Positions 35,097 through 45,323 of a stretch of DNA of 64,000 nt are shown here, piece by piece. This stretch comes from Plasmopara viticola (taxonomy: Eukaryota > Oomycota > Peronosporomycetes > Peronosporales > Peronosporaceae): NCBI GenBank assembly GCA_001695595.3, contig MBPM02000017.1:558001-622000 (forward strand), given 5' to 3'. Position 1 is the stretch's first letter. Each line of letters begins with the position of its first letter. The notes under the pieces were generated by a model. The model worked only from the letters and a program-made list of their open reading frames with translations, searched no databases and was not told the DNA's origin. A program made the translations under genes and the position numbers.

Positions 35097-38000
35097 ATGG
35101 GCGACACACGAAGCAAGATGGCGTCGCCACAAGGCTCTCGGTCCATTAATCGCAGCATCTCGGCCCAAAAGATGGACGTCGTCGCGCAAAAAGTCGATGC
35201 AACGTCGTTGGTAGCCACTGCGTATCCACGCAAGAAAGCCACCGTCTTTCATCGGTGGGTCCATCGCAATCGCGTAGCATCAAGTCCACCACCATCGCGG
35301 GACGCATTGCCGGACATGGTGAAAAATCGATTCATCTTCATCAACGACGTGGACCGCACCATGGCGTACGCTCTGGACATGCATCGAGTGCACCGTGCCG
35401 ACGTGTACGCAGCTAATTCGGTCCATTCGACGAAATACTCGACGCTCAACTTTTTGCCCAAAGCGCTTTTCGAGCAGTTTCGACGCGTGGCGAACTTCTA
35501 CTTTCTCATCATTTCCTTGCTCCAACTCTGTACGAAGTTGTCGCCGACAAACGAGTATTCGACCATTGGACCCTTGATGGTCGTCTTGACGGCAACGATG
35601 ATCAAGGAAGGACTCGAAGATCGCGCACGCCATCGACAAGATTGGGTCATTAACCATGCAAAAGTCGACACGTTGAGTCGCAAAGCCGACGCTGGGCACC
35701 TAGAAACGACGCAACGGGATCATCCGTGGACGGAGTTTCAGGCCATTTACTGGAAACACGTCCAGGTTGGGCACGTGGTGCTGCTGCACGATCAAGAGCA
35801 AGTCCCGGCGGATCTCGTCTTGCTCTTTGCAGAGCCAGAGAGTGGGCAAGTCATGTGCGAGACGTCAAGTCTCGATGGCGAGTCGAATCTCAAAGTGCGC
35901 CACTGTATCAAGTGGAAACGGCTCGTGCCCAAGTCGCCGCACGACTTTGGCCGCGCGTTGCATGGTGAAATCCAGTGCGAAGCCCCGAATAAACGACTCT
36001 ACAGTTTCGACGGCTTGCTGCGCGTGGGTCGCGTGCGACCCCACGCATTGGAAGCGATTCCTCGTCCATCCATCGCGTCACGAGGGTGCAACGACAAGAG
36101 CGAAGTGGAAGAGATTCCCATTACGATTGAAAACGTGCTCTTGCGTGGCATGAAAGTATGCAACACGAAATGGGCCATTGGCGTCGTCGTGAGCGGTGGC
36201 AAGGACACGAAAATCGTGCAAAACATGAAAGCCGTGCCGTCAAAATTCAGTCGCTTGGATCGCATTGCCAATCGTTGCATCTTTCTCATTTTTTCAGTCC
36301 TCTTTGCCGTCTGTTGCTTTAGTGCCATCCAAGCGTCTCTCTTTGCGGCCAAAGTGCATCAAACACCCGGCTTTGTGTCGGCGTTTTCATTCGTGGCGTC
36401 GGTCCGTCCGGCCTCGTTTCTCGAAATCTGGGTCACGTACTTGATCTTGTACAATAACATGGTCCCGATTTCCTTGTACATTAGTCTAGAGGTCGTCAAG
36501 TGGTACCAAGCGCGACGGATTGAGCACGATCCCAAGATGCAGTGTGCCGTCACGGGGCGTGGCGTGACGGCCCGGACGTCCAATGTGAATGAAGATCTCG
36601 GCCAGATCAAGTACATTTTCAGCGACAAGACGGGCACGTTGACCAAGAATCAAATGTTGTTTAAATCGTGCAGTATCGGTGGCATCATTTTTGACGGCTC
36701 GACTATGCGTCATCGACAGCCCGAGCAGAGCAACGGGCACGCGCAGTCGGAAGGCCCGGGGATGTTTCGAAATCCTAGTTTGACGTCCTTGGCGCGAGGT
36801 GGCGAGTCGAGTCGAGAAGGAAGCGGGACTGGTCGACGCCCGTCCGAGACGGACAAAGATGTACGACCGTATTTTCAGCTGCTTAAATACGTGGACGCGC
36901 CGTCTCGTTGTACCGACAAGGAAGTGCATGCAGTCGAATTGGCTCGTCCCTTCTTTCGCTGCCTCTTGTTGTGTCATTCGGCGTCCGTGGCGAGTGACAC
37001 CTTGTCGGACAATGTGGACGGACAGAGTTCAACCGGTCGGACACCGGTGGCGAGTACGACCGACAGTGTCCGTACCAATGGTCAACCCCATCGAACGAGT
37101 TCCTTCACGAGCACGTTGGCCGCTGCAGAAGCCACTGACGCCTTTCCCGTGGTGGAAAAAGGGCGTAAATTCTTTGGTTCGTCGCCTGACGAAGTTGCGC
37201 TCTTGAACGCTGCGGTCGAGTTCGATTGCATTTATGTACGACGAGACGGCGATGTCGTACATATTCGGTTGTTCGGACAATTGGAATCGTACCAGCTGTT
37301 GGCCGTCAACGAGTTTGATAGTACACGCAAGTGCATGTCGGTGGTCGTCAAGAGATTAAAGCCATCCGAAAAGCACGCGTGTGAAGGCGCTCGAGAGCGA
37401 GACACGGCTGGAGAAGTAGATCTGGCGAATCTCGATCAACTGCGCGGTGAGCGGGACGACCCCGCGATCTTCGTGTTTTCAAAAGGAGCAGATACAGTCA
37501 TGTTTGCCAATGCGTCCAAGGATCAAGACATTAGTCCATTGGCCTTGCACATTCACTATTTCGCGGCAATGGCGCTGCGAACCTTGTTATTTGGGTATCG
37601 TACACTGTCCGTCGCCGAGTATCGTGCTTGGAAAGAGACGTTTGATGCGGCAAAGAAGGCGTTGACAAAGCGCGAAGAAGCTTGTGTTGAAGTGGCCAAG
37701 CAGATTGAAAAGACCATCACGTTAGTCGGAGCCACGGGCGTCGAAGATCTGTTGCAAGACGGCGTCAAAGAGTGCATTGCACAGCTCTCGCTTGGAGGCA
37801 TTAACATCTGGATGCTCACGGGCGACAAGGATGAGACGGCCATCTCGGTCGCTCACATGTGTGGCCTCATTGGGTCGAGAAGTAAAATGATTATCATTAA
37901 AGGCAAGACAAAGCAAGACTGTCTCGAAGAGATTGCCAAGGCGCGACGAAAGTTGAAACGCGAAGGCGTGTGGGTTCCCGGTGTCGCTTCACAAGACATC

Positions 38001-41000
38001 TCCCTCGTCCTCAACGGCGAGGCCTTGGAACTGCTATTAACGGACGCGTTGCCCGTCCGATCCGATCGACCGCACGTCCCGAGTCTCGCATCGAATCAAG
38101 TAGCGCCTAGTGCCAGCCTCTCGTCCACGTACGACCGTCTTCGAAGCGAGCGCGATCACCGCACGTCGTCGTTGAAATCGACGGGCACTCCTTCCATTGC
38201 CGCCGTCCCAATCCAAGCCGACTTTCGTCACCGGACGAGTTCCCGACCGGGGTCCACGTGCCTCGTCATGGACTTTCGTGGCGTTCGCTTGGCCCACGAA
38301 CTGTTCCTCGAACTCGCTTCGCAATGCCGCACCGTCGTCGCGTGTCGATTGAGTCCCATGCAAAAGGCGCAAGTCGTCAGTCTCATGAAAGGCGCGCCCG
38401 GGACCCCCTTGACGCTTGCCGTCGGTGACGGAGGCAACGACGTGAGTATGATTCAAGAAGCGCACGTGGGCATTGGCATCTATGGCCACGAAGGCATGCA
38501 AGCGGTCCGAGCGGCGGATTTCGCCATTGTCACGTTTCAAAACCTCTCGCGGCTGTTGCTCGTGCATGGCCGATGGAACCACCGCCGCGTCGCGCACGTC
38601 ATTTTGTTTTCCTTTTACAAAAACATGGCCCTCATCATGACGTTGTTTCTCTACTCGTTTTTCAACCGGGCGTCGGGGCAAACGTTGTACGAAAGCTACC
38701 TCATGGTCGGGTGGAATGTCCTCTATACGCTCTTGCCTATCTTTGTCCTTGGGATCACGGACGAAGACATTCGCGATCGCGCCGTGCTGCGCTTCCCGAT
38801 CGTGTATCGCACGTTGCTTCGAAAGAGTGACTTGAGTCTTCAAGGCTTGAGTCTTTGGGTCGCGACGGCTCTGTTTCATTCCATTTTGGTCTTTTATCTT
38901 GTCATCAATACCATGAAGTGTGTCTCGTCGCGACTGGGGCACGTCAATGGCCTCTTTCCGGACGGGACAGCCGTGTACGGGGCGTTGATCTTGACCGTGA
39001 CCTTGAAAGCAGCGTTGCACATGCAGAGCTTGTACCGTTGGACACGAGCACATTACCTGGCCCTCTTTGGCGGCTTTGTTGCGTACATTGTGTTTGTCGT
39101 GGCGTATTCCCAAGCCTATCGACTGTTGCCAACTTTTGACGTCTTTCGGGACTTTGATGGCCTGGCGACGATTCTGTTTTCCGAACTGGTCTACTGGACG
39201 ATGCTTGTTTTTACGTCAATCACCTGTCTTTGTGTCGACCTCGCCGTCTTGTACTTACGGAAAATGTACTTACCTTCCAGTAACGACATTATCCTCGAGA
39301 TCGATAGCGGCTTCGGCACTTTTCCTGCGCGATCACTTCGTACCGTGAGTGGGTTTCTCGAATCCAGTCGGACCGCCAAAGTGGTGGACGACTCGATTGG
39401 ACGATCGGAAGACGAGAGCGGGAACGCCGGCCCTGCCGTGCGTTCAGACAAACGGCATCTGTCGTCCGCGCTGCTCGAAGGCGAGTGGAGTCAACAATTT
39501 CGAGACTTTGACGTGCCGTCCGAACACGACGAGCTGGCCAAGCAACTCATTGCCATCCAGCGCGACATCGCGCGTGAAAGTGGTCACCCCGACCCACTGA
39601 TGCAAGAAGACGACGCCCAGAGTTCCCAAGCCCTTCGTGTCCAACCGTCCGTCCATCCACTCACGCTCGAATTTCTAGGCGAAGAACACCAACGGCTGGA
39701 AATGGAATTTGAAATCACGTTTGCGTTTCGAGAACGCACGCGGATCATGCTGTGTCTCAAAGTCATGGCCTTCCTGATTCCGCTCTACGCAGCGTACGAA
39801 GTGCTCTGGGAACGCGAGGCGTCGTATTTGTACCTTCGGTTGGCGTACTTTGTGTCGGACGTGCTCTTTATGCGCTTTGTACGCACCAAGTACTTTGTCC
39901 AACACTATCAACTTGCCATTCTCCTTCCGTACTGTGTCATTGGCATGGCCTTGACCCTCACCATCTCGGACACGGGCAAATTCGCCGCGGCGCTCTACCC
40001 CGTCATTCTGTTCGTCGTGATTCGGGTCAAGTTCTTGTACGCCCTCTTGCTCTCGGTCTACAACTTTGCCTTTTACATGGTAGCCGACCGGTTCAACTCG
40101 GTGGACGCGCAACAGAGCGTCGACGTGACGGATCGACTGCTCTTTGCCTTGTACCTCGTCTTTGTCATTACGTTTGGCGCGTTTGCGTGCTACTCGCTGC
40201 AAATCACGGTCCGGCGCGACTTTCTACAGAGCCGCTCGTTGCTGCTGGAACAAAAACGCTCGACGCAGATTCTGAAAAACATGTTGCCGGAACACGTGGT
40301 CCAGCGAATGCAACGCGGCGACACGCTCATTAGTGAAGACGAACAGGACGTGACGATTCTCTTTTGTGACATTACCGACTTTGCGTCGTTTGTCAATCGG
40401 TTTAGTCCGACGGAAATCGTCTCGCTACTCGACCGCGTCTACTCGCTCTTTGACCAAATTTGTCTAAAACACGGCGTGCGCAAGATGGAGACGGTGGGCA
40501 AGACGTACATGGCGTGTGCGGGGCTCCAGGGCAAAGACCAAGGGCGCGAAGCTGCGCTTCGTGCCGTGTCCATGGCGTTGGACATGCTCGCGTGTCTGGA
40601 CAAGTGCCGTGCTGCCAATGGCAATGGCATTAAACTACGCATTGGGGTCCACTCGGGTCGGGTCGTGAGTGGCCTCGTTGGCATGAAGAAGCAGCAGTTT
40701 TCGTTGTTTGGCGACACGGTCAATACGGCGTCGCGGATGCAGTCGACAGGGGTGACGGGGTCGTGTCAAGTCTCGCACGTGACGTACCAAAAGCTCGTGG
40801 GTCACTTTACGTTTCAAGAACGACACGTGGACGTGAAAGGCAAAGGACGGATGACGACGTACTTGGTGGGCGATCCGTTGACGGACGTGGCGCACATGTC
40901 GTGTCTGGGGCAATTTGAAGTGCCGTCGAAACGCGATTCGATCGTCATGGCCTCGTCCATCGTGAGTCTGCGGCGGCCGTTTGAGCACGACGTTGTCGCG

Positions 41001-42869
41001 GCGAAACTCGTGCATTTTGCACGCCAGCGATGGAAAAAGTACGATCCCGTTCGATTCGTCCTTGGGACGCCTCCGGATCTTGCCTCGTGGGGGGGCACGG
41101 ACACGAGTGGGAGCGTGGAACAGCACATGTTGACGGAAATCCAGCTCTTGACGCTGTGCTTTCAAGACGACGCCATGGAGGAGAAATACCTCGAGAGTAC
41201 CCTCTTGTACCGGGTCGACGGGGCGCGTACGACGCTGCTTGCACTGGCCCTCTACGCCACGTTCACGTGCCTTCGCGACGTCTTGATCGAGGTCTTGTCC
41301 GTCCTTAGCGTCGAGGCGCCCCAACAGGAGATTTCAGCCACGCTCTATGTCATTCTCCTCTTGACACGCAGTCCGTTTGCCCTCGTCGCGATTGGCGTCG
41401 CCCGACGCGTGCGCAAGGAGTTGGTCCTGTTGTCCGAGACCAAGCTCCGGACCCTGCTTCTCGGGCTCTACCTCGTGGGGCTCTTGGCCTTTACCTTGAC
41501 GCAAGCGCTTTTGTGGAAACTCAACTTTGAAGCAGCGTTCGACACGTCTCCTCGCTACGTTAACTTGTGTCTCGATACCGTGCTCGCCATGTTTGTCGTT
41601 TCGAACGGCCGGTCGATTCTCTACCGGCACGTCGTCGTCTTTAACGCAATGGCCTTGCTCATGGTCACGATCACGACCCTCACTTTGTTGCAGCGCTATC
41701 ACCAAGACGCGGCGAAATTTAATTCGAAATTCAAGACGAGTTACCCGCTCGTCTTGACGTACTTTGCCGTCGTGGCCAATATCATTGCGTCCCAAAGCGT
41801 CGAGTTTTTCACCCGACGTCAAATCTGGTTGCAAACCCGGACACAGTTTGAAACGATGAATGCCGATCGTTTGTTGTATCAAATGCTCCCTGCGGCCGTA
41901 GTCATGCGGTTGAAAGAGGGGGAGATGGTGTGTGACCAGCACCAACAGGTGGGGATCTTGTTCTCGGACATTAAAGGCTTCACGTCCATTGCGTCCCAAG
42001 CCGCGACGGCCCAAGTCGTCACGATCCTCGCATCTCTCTTTTGTGCGTTTGATAAACTTACGGAAAAGCACGGCGTGTTTAAAATGCAAACGATTGGAGA
42101 CGCGTACGTGATTGTGTCGGGGCTCCCGTACGTCGATATGAGTCTCGGACGTGGGTTGGTCACTAGCTCGGCGAGTACGAACAACATGTCCATTGCCGGT
42201 GCCACAGGTACGAGTCCGACGAGTAATGGCCTTGCAGCGGGGTTCATGCGACTCCCGGGGAATCGTGTCTTTCCATTAAAGAGCGAACGCATGGATCCTT
42301 CGACGGCGAGTCTACGGACTGGAGATGCCAAAGGACGTTCGCATCTCGTACGCCGCAGTACGTTGAAACACGAAGGGCACTTGCAATTACGCAGCCATCT
42401 TCGTGACCTCTTGGCCATGGCGCGGGACATGCACAAGGAAGTGCGGAAGCTTCGAGACCCCAACACGGGCGAATGCTTGCAAATGCGGATTGGGATCCAC
42501 GTGGGCAATATTATTGGCGGCGTCATTGGGACGACGACGTTGCGGTACGACATGTGGGGGCCCGACGCTTTGACGGCGAACGAACTCGAATCGAATGGCG
42601 TGCCAGAGAAGATTCTCGTGAGTCCGATTGTCCAAGACGTGGTCAAGGACATGGTGGATCTCCGCTGTACGTTCCACCGCAAGATCAACTTGACGAACGT
42701 GCCCATGATGGATACGTTCCTTGTCGAGTTTATTGACCCGGACAGCGCGAGTGGCTCGGCTTCGAGAAGGAACAGTGGCAATAGTCTCGACCAATTCACT
42801 AGTGGACGCAAAGACGGAGGCTATAGCGATGAAAACACGCACGAAATCTCCCTTCCTGAGCCAACGTGA
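35097..42869 (+). CDS. P4-type ATPase fused to two class III nucleotide cyclase domains (guanylyl cyclase-like)
   Basis: A 2590-residue intronless multipass protein. The N-terminal ATPase has the P4 M4 motif PISLYIS, A-domain LDGES, phosphorylation site DKTGTLTKN (Asp about 510), SPDEVAL, KGADTVMF, LTGDKDETA and GDGGNDVSMIQ (about 1110), so it looks catalytically complete. After about 10 membrane helices comes a six-helix block, cyclase domain 1 (FCDITDF, first Asp about 1758), another six-helix block and cyclase domain 2 (FSDIKGF, Asp about 2291). Domain 1 has METVGKTYM (metal Asp replaced by Lys) but keeps NTASR; domain 2 has TIGDAY but lacks the Asn/Arg pair. The order equals the C2-C1 arrangement of alveolate GCs. 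First ATG is at 35097; the frame stays open 77 codons upstream. The gene is strongly GC-rich compared with its flanks. It probably makes cGMP, but cAMP is not excluded. Confidence 0.9.
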   Translation: MGDTRSKMASPQGSRSINRSISAQKMDVVAQKVDATSLVATAYPRKKATVFHRWVHRNRVASSPPPSRDALPDMVKNRFIFINDVDRTMAYALDMHRVHRADVYAANSVHSTKYSTLNFLPKALFEQFRRVANFYFLIISLLQLCTKLSPTNEYSTIGPLMVVLTATMIKEGLEDRARHRQDWVINHAKVDTLSRKADAGHLETTQRDHPWTEFQAIYWKHVQVGHVVLLHDQEQVPADLVLLFAEPESGQVMCETSSLDGESNLKVRHCIKWKRLVPKSPHDFGRALHGEIQCEAPNKRLYSFDGLLRVGRVRPHALEAIPRPSIASRGCNDKSEVEEIPITIENVLLRGMKVCNTKWAIGVVVSGGKDTKIVQNMKAVPSKFSRLDRIANRCIFLIFSVLFAVCCFSAIQASLFAAKVHQTPGFVSAFSFVASVRPASFLEIWVTYLILYNNMVPISLYISLEVVKWYQARRIEHDPKMQCAVTGRGVTARTSNVNEDLGQIKYIFSDKTGTLTKNQMLFKSCSIGGIIFDGSTMRHRQPEQSNGHAQSEGPGMFRNPSLTSLARGGESSREGSGTGRRPSETDKDVRPYFQLLKYVDAPSRCTDKEVHAVELARPFFRCLLLCHSASVASDTLSDNVDGQSSTGRTPVASTTDSVRTNGQPHRTSSFTSTLAAAEATDAFPVVEKGRKFFGSSPDEVALLNAAVEFDCIYVRRDGDVVHIRLFGQLESYQLLAVNEFDSTRKCMSVVVKRLKPSEKHACEGARERDTAGEVDLANLDQLRGERDDPAIFVFSKGADTVMFANASKDQDISPLALHIHYFAAMALRTLLFGYRTLSVAEYRAWKETFDAAKKALTKREEACVEVAKQIEKTITLVGATGVEDLLQDGVKECIAQLSLGGINIWMLTGDKDETAISVAHMCGLIGSRSKMIIIKGKTKQDCLEEIAKARRKLKREGVWVPGVASQDISLVLNGEALELLLTDALPVRSDRPHVPSLASNQVAPSASLSSTYDRLRSERDHRTSSLKSTGTPSIAAVPIQADFRHRTSSRPGSTCLVMDFRGVRLAHELFLELASQCRTVVACRLSPMQKAQVVSLMKGAPGTPLTLAVGDGGNDVSMIQEAHVGIGIYGHEGMQAVRAADFAIVTFQNLSRLLLVHGRWNHRRVAHVILFSFYKNMALIMTLFLYSFFNRASGQTLYESYLMVGWNVLYTLLPIFVLGITDEDIRDRAVLRFPIVYRTLLRKSDLSLQGLSLWVATALFHSILVFYLVINTMKCVSSRLGHVNGLFPDGTAVYGALILTVTLKAALHMQSLYRWTRAHYLALFGGFVAYIVFVVAYSQAYRLLPTFDVFRDFDGLATILFSELVYWTMLVFTSITCLCVDLAVLYLRKMYLPSSNDIILEIDSGFGTFPARSLRTVSGFLESSRTAKVVDDSIGRSEDESGNAGPAVRSDKRHLSSALLEGEWSQQFRDFDVPSEHDELAKQLIAIQRDIARESGHPDPLMQEDDAQSSQALRVQPSVHPLTLEFLGEEHQRLEMEFEITFAFRERTRIMLCLKVMAFLIPLYAAYEVLWEREASYLYLRLAYFVSDVLFMRFVRTKYFVQHYQLAILLPYCVIGMALTLTISDTGKFAAALYPVILFVVIRVKFLYALLLSVYNFAFYMVADRFNSVDAQQSVDVTDRLLFALYLVFVITFGAFACYSLQITVRRDFLQSRSLLLEQKRSTQILKNMLPEHVVQRMQRGDTLISEDEQDVTILFCDITDFASFVNRFSPTEIVSLLDRVYSLFDQICLKHGVRKMETVGKTYMACAGLQGKDQGREAALRAVSMALDMLACLDKCRAANGNGIKLRIGVHSGRVVSGLVGMKKQQFSLFGDTVNTASRMQSTGVTGSCQVSHVTYQKLVGHFTFQERHVDVKGKGRMTTYLVGDPLTDVAHMSCLGQFEVPSKRDSIVMASSIVSLRRPFEHDVVAAKLVHFARQRWKKYDPVRFVLGTPPDLASWGGTDTSGSVEQHMLTEIQLLTLCFQDDAMEEKYLESTLLYRVDGARTTLLALALYATFTCLRDVLIEVLSVLSVEAPQQEISATLYVILLLTRSPFALVAIGVARRVRKELVLLSETKLRTLLLGLYLVGLLAFTLTQALLWKLNFEAAFDTSPRYVNLCLDTVLAMFVVSNGRSILYRHVVVFNAMALLMVTITTLTLLQRYHQDAAKFNSKFKTSYPLVLTYFAVVANIIASQSVEFFTRRQIWLQTRTQFETMNADRLLYQMLPAAVVMRLKEGEMVCDQHQQVGILFSDIKGFTSIASQAATAQVVTILASLFCAFDKLTEKHGVFKMQTIGDAYVIVSGLPYVDMSLGRGLVTSSASTNNMSIAGATGTSPTSNGLAAGFMRLPGNRVFPLKSERMDPSTASLRTGDAKGRSHLVRRSTLKHEGHLQLRSHLRDLLAMARDMHKEVRKLRDPNTGECLQMRIGIHVGNIIGGVIGTTTLRYDMWGPDALTANELESNGVPEKILVSPIVQDVVKDMVDLRCTFHRKINLTNVPMMDTFLVEFIDPDSASGSASRRNSGNSLDQFTSGRKDGGYSDENTHEISLPEPT

Positions 42870-42950
42870 AGCCAATGTTATCAACACAAGTCGACCAATT
42901 GATTAATTTTAAAGGTGTCATGTGCACGAGCGGTAAGAAAGCAGAGCCGA

Positions 42951-45323
42951 CTAGATTACAATGACGATTTCAAGCTCCGTGGTGATTTCGCCCTTGATGA
43001 CGACACCGTCGCGGCAGCGCGTGGCGGCGTTGTAGAGCGCCCACGAGAGCGTCAAGCCGTCGTCCATGGTGGCATTCTTGAGTCTGCGCAGCGAGTCCAT
43101 GGGGTCCACGGTCGCTGCGTTCACGAGCAGCAACGACAGCCACGACACGTTGCTGTTGGGCGTGGCCACAATGGGTTCATGCGCCAAAATGTCGTTCCAT
43201 TCTTGCTCGACAAAGTGCGACGTGCGCGCGAGTTCGTTGATGGGCGACACGGGGATCATTTGGATCCCGTGGATTGCATACACTTCGTCCAAGAACCACG
43301 TGTTGTAGTACACTTTATTGTCGAAAAAGATGCCCGTCACGTGGTTGCGGACAATCTCGGGCGGGTGCACGGTATTGTCCGACTTGAGCAAGAAGTACGT
43401 GCGAATGGCGTGGGCGTTGACCCGCAGCATGAGGCTCCCGAGGTCTTCCAACGCCTTGTGCCCCGACACTTTGCCCCAGAGGGTCATGCCATAGTAGAAA
43501 TTGATATCTTCCGACGTGCTCTCTTCGTCCTTGCCCTCGCTAAGCAACGTCACGCCGTGCGAGTACGAGTGGCCGTGGTACCACGAAAAGTGCCGGAAGC
43601 GAGCAAAGTACGGATCGTCCGCGCTCGGATTCGAGACATCCCGCAGCATTAACCAGATGATATACTCGAGCTCGGGCATGCGCGACCAAGTGGGGTCCAA
43701 GTGCTTGAGCATGGCCGAAGCCGTCACAAAGTACCCAAAGTGATAATGGTGATCGTTGTAAATCCCGTTGCCGAAATCGTCGTACAGGGCACCAGTTTGA
43801 AAGATCAAACTCGTTACGATGCCACCGTACACTGTCTCGTAGACGAGGGGCGGGGGCAAGGTATTGTTCAACAGGGGCTCAATCAACGCCTCCAGCTTTG
43901 CCACGCAAAATTGCAGCAAGGTCGTGTTGGTCCCCACGACGGCGTCGTCCGCTGCCATGAGACACAGTGACGCGTACTTTTGATACAACTTGCCATTAAA
44001 GTACCAACTGTTCGAGTCCATCGTCCAGTTGGCCATGATGTCGTGCTCCAACGTCTCGCGCATCTCCGTCTCGCGTACGATCCGTTCATTGGGCTTTCGC
44101 GACGGGTAGAAATCCACTTCAAAGCTTGCTTCGGACTCGAATAACGACCACGTGGTGGCCACTTGGCCGACCATTTGCCCGCGAGTGGTCGAATGGAGGA
44201 CAATGGCATTGGGATTCGTCGACTGGATGGCCGACGCGCCCATGGCGTCGACTTGGTGCACGAGAGCAAAGTGCAAGAATCCGCCGTCTGCCTCACAGGT
44301 TTCGCCCTCCACGTCCCAATGCAGTGCGTATTGGGTGCGCGAGTCCATGGACACGGTGCCACCCCGCACGACGCATGCCGCGTACTTGTCGTAGACGCGA
44401 GGGTCTGCCCCATCCGGTAGCACAGCAGCGCGAAGCAGCCCCGAGAACGCTTGGTTTGCGACCAAGGAAGAGCCGGACGCATTGACGGAAAAGGCGACGG
44501 CGGCTTCCACTGTGAACGACAGCGTTGCGTCACTTGCGTACATGACCCACGTTTGGTTGCTGTCAAAGGTAATGACAAATTTGCCCGGCGTGGCATTGTC
44601 CACGGACACAATCGTGTGCTCGGTATCGATGCGTGGCCTGAGTCCGTCGTACGTGGCAGACACGAACGCCATGCCGCTGACCAGCGCCGACTCGATGCAT
44701 TTGCCACTGCTTGCGGCACACGTCCGCAGCTTGACGCCCACGTCATCCCATTCATAGACTTGGTACTCGGGTTTCGTTTCGTTGAATTCGTAGGCTGCGA
44801 ACGTCAAGTCATTGTGCATCACGTGGTGGTACCATCGGACCGTCTCGTTCACTTCGGGAGCCATTTCACGGTACGTATAGGGATAGCACACGCGCATGCC
44901 GTACGGTGGTACGATCGGGAGCATGATGGAGTATGGTTGCGCCCACGCTGGATCGTTCTCGGATCGGTTCGAAGGCGTGACGTGGATCAAGTTGCCCCAC
45001 CACTCGTTCGTTGGAATCGGTTGATGGAGGGCGGACGCGGCCACGTTGACGATTGGCGCGAGCTGGGCAAGCGTGCCGTTCCGTGCAAAGAGGGTCTCAG
45101 AGGGTTTGTCCGTGCCAAATGGCGCGAAATACGGTCCACTCTCGGTACTTTGCTGCGTCGCTGGGACTGCGGGTTCGATCGTATTTGTCAATGGTTCAGT
45201 CACCCTTTCGACGGGATGGGTGACTGGAGTCAAGAGATTGCCAAGCCCAGGAAGTTCATTCGTGGCAAGCACAGTCCCGATCGTGAGTGAAGACACGACG
45301 TGGATATACTTGAACGACTTCAT
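42951..45323 (-). CDS. Secreted endo-1,3-beta-glucanase, glycoside hydrolase family 81
   Basis: Hydrolyses internal beta-1,3-glucan bonds. The organism's own wall is beta-1,3-glucan, so wall remodelling is the likely role. 790 residues, intronless. Start ATG at 45323 was chosen because it begins a signal peptide (MKSFKYIHVVSSLTIGTVLA); the open frame upstream to 45413 lacks this. Family hallmarks: PTNEWWGNL near the N-terminus, DHHYHFGYFVTASAML (with the putative acid Asp), then YSHGVTLL and the EESTSEDINFYYGM..WG block carrying the catalytic Glu pair. Many N-glycosylation sequons fit secretion. It converges with the ATPase-cyclase gene, with 81 bases between the stop codons, and shares its GC-rich codon use. 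Confidence 0.93.
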   Translation of the reverse strand: MKSFKYIHVVSSLTIGTVLATNELPGLGNLLTPVTHPVERVTEPLTNTIEPAVPATQQSTESGPYFAPFGTDKPSETLFARNGTLAQLAPIVNVAASALHQPIPTNEWWGNLIHVTPSNRSENDPAWAQPYSIMLPIVPPYGMRVCYPYTYREMAPEVNETVRWYHHVMHNDLTFAAYEFNETKPEYQVYEWDDVGVKLRTCAASSGKCIESALVSGMAFVSATYDGLRPRIDTEHTIVSVDNATPGKFVITFDSNQTWVMYASDATLSFTVEAAVAFSVNASGSSLVANQAFSGLLRAAVLPDGADPRVYDKYAACVVRGGTVSMDSRTQYALHWDVEGETCEADGGFLHFALVHQVDAMGASAIQSTNPNAIVLHSTTRGQMVGQVATTWSLFESEASFEVDFYPSRKPNERIVRETEMRETLEHDIMANWTMDSNSWYFNGKLYQKYASLCLMAADDAVVGTNTTLLQFCVAKLEALIEPLLNNTLPPPLVYETVYGGIVTSLIFQTGALYDDFGNGIYNDHHYHFGYFVTASAMLKHLDPTWSRMPELEYIIWLMLRDVSNPSADDPYFARFRHFSWYHGHSYSHGVTLLSEGKDEESTSEDINFYYGMTLWGKVSGHKALEDLGSLMLRVNAHAIRTYFLLKSDNTVHPPEIVRNHVTGIFFDNKVYYNTWFLDEVYAIHGIQMIPVSPINELARTSHFVEQEWNDILAHEPIVATPNSNVSWLSLLLVNAATVDPMDSLRRLKNATMDDGLTLSWALYNAATRCRDGVVIKGEITTELEIVIVI

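Noticed and set aside
38037..39113. 358-codon antisense ORF inside the ATPase-cyclase gene
   Set aside because: It is on the opposite strand of a clear coding region, in the frame kept open by its GC-rich codon use. The same holds for the antisense ORFs at 40635-41324, 41334-42089 and 41879-42811.
43883..45290. Long ORFs (290 codons minus, 279 codons plus, 245 codons plus at 42915-43652) over the GH81 gene
   Set aside because: They lie in alternative frames of the GH81 gene and have repetitive Arg/Ala/Pro-rich composition without domains.
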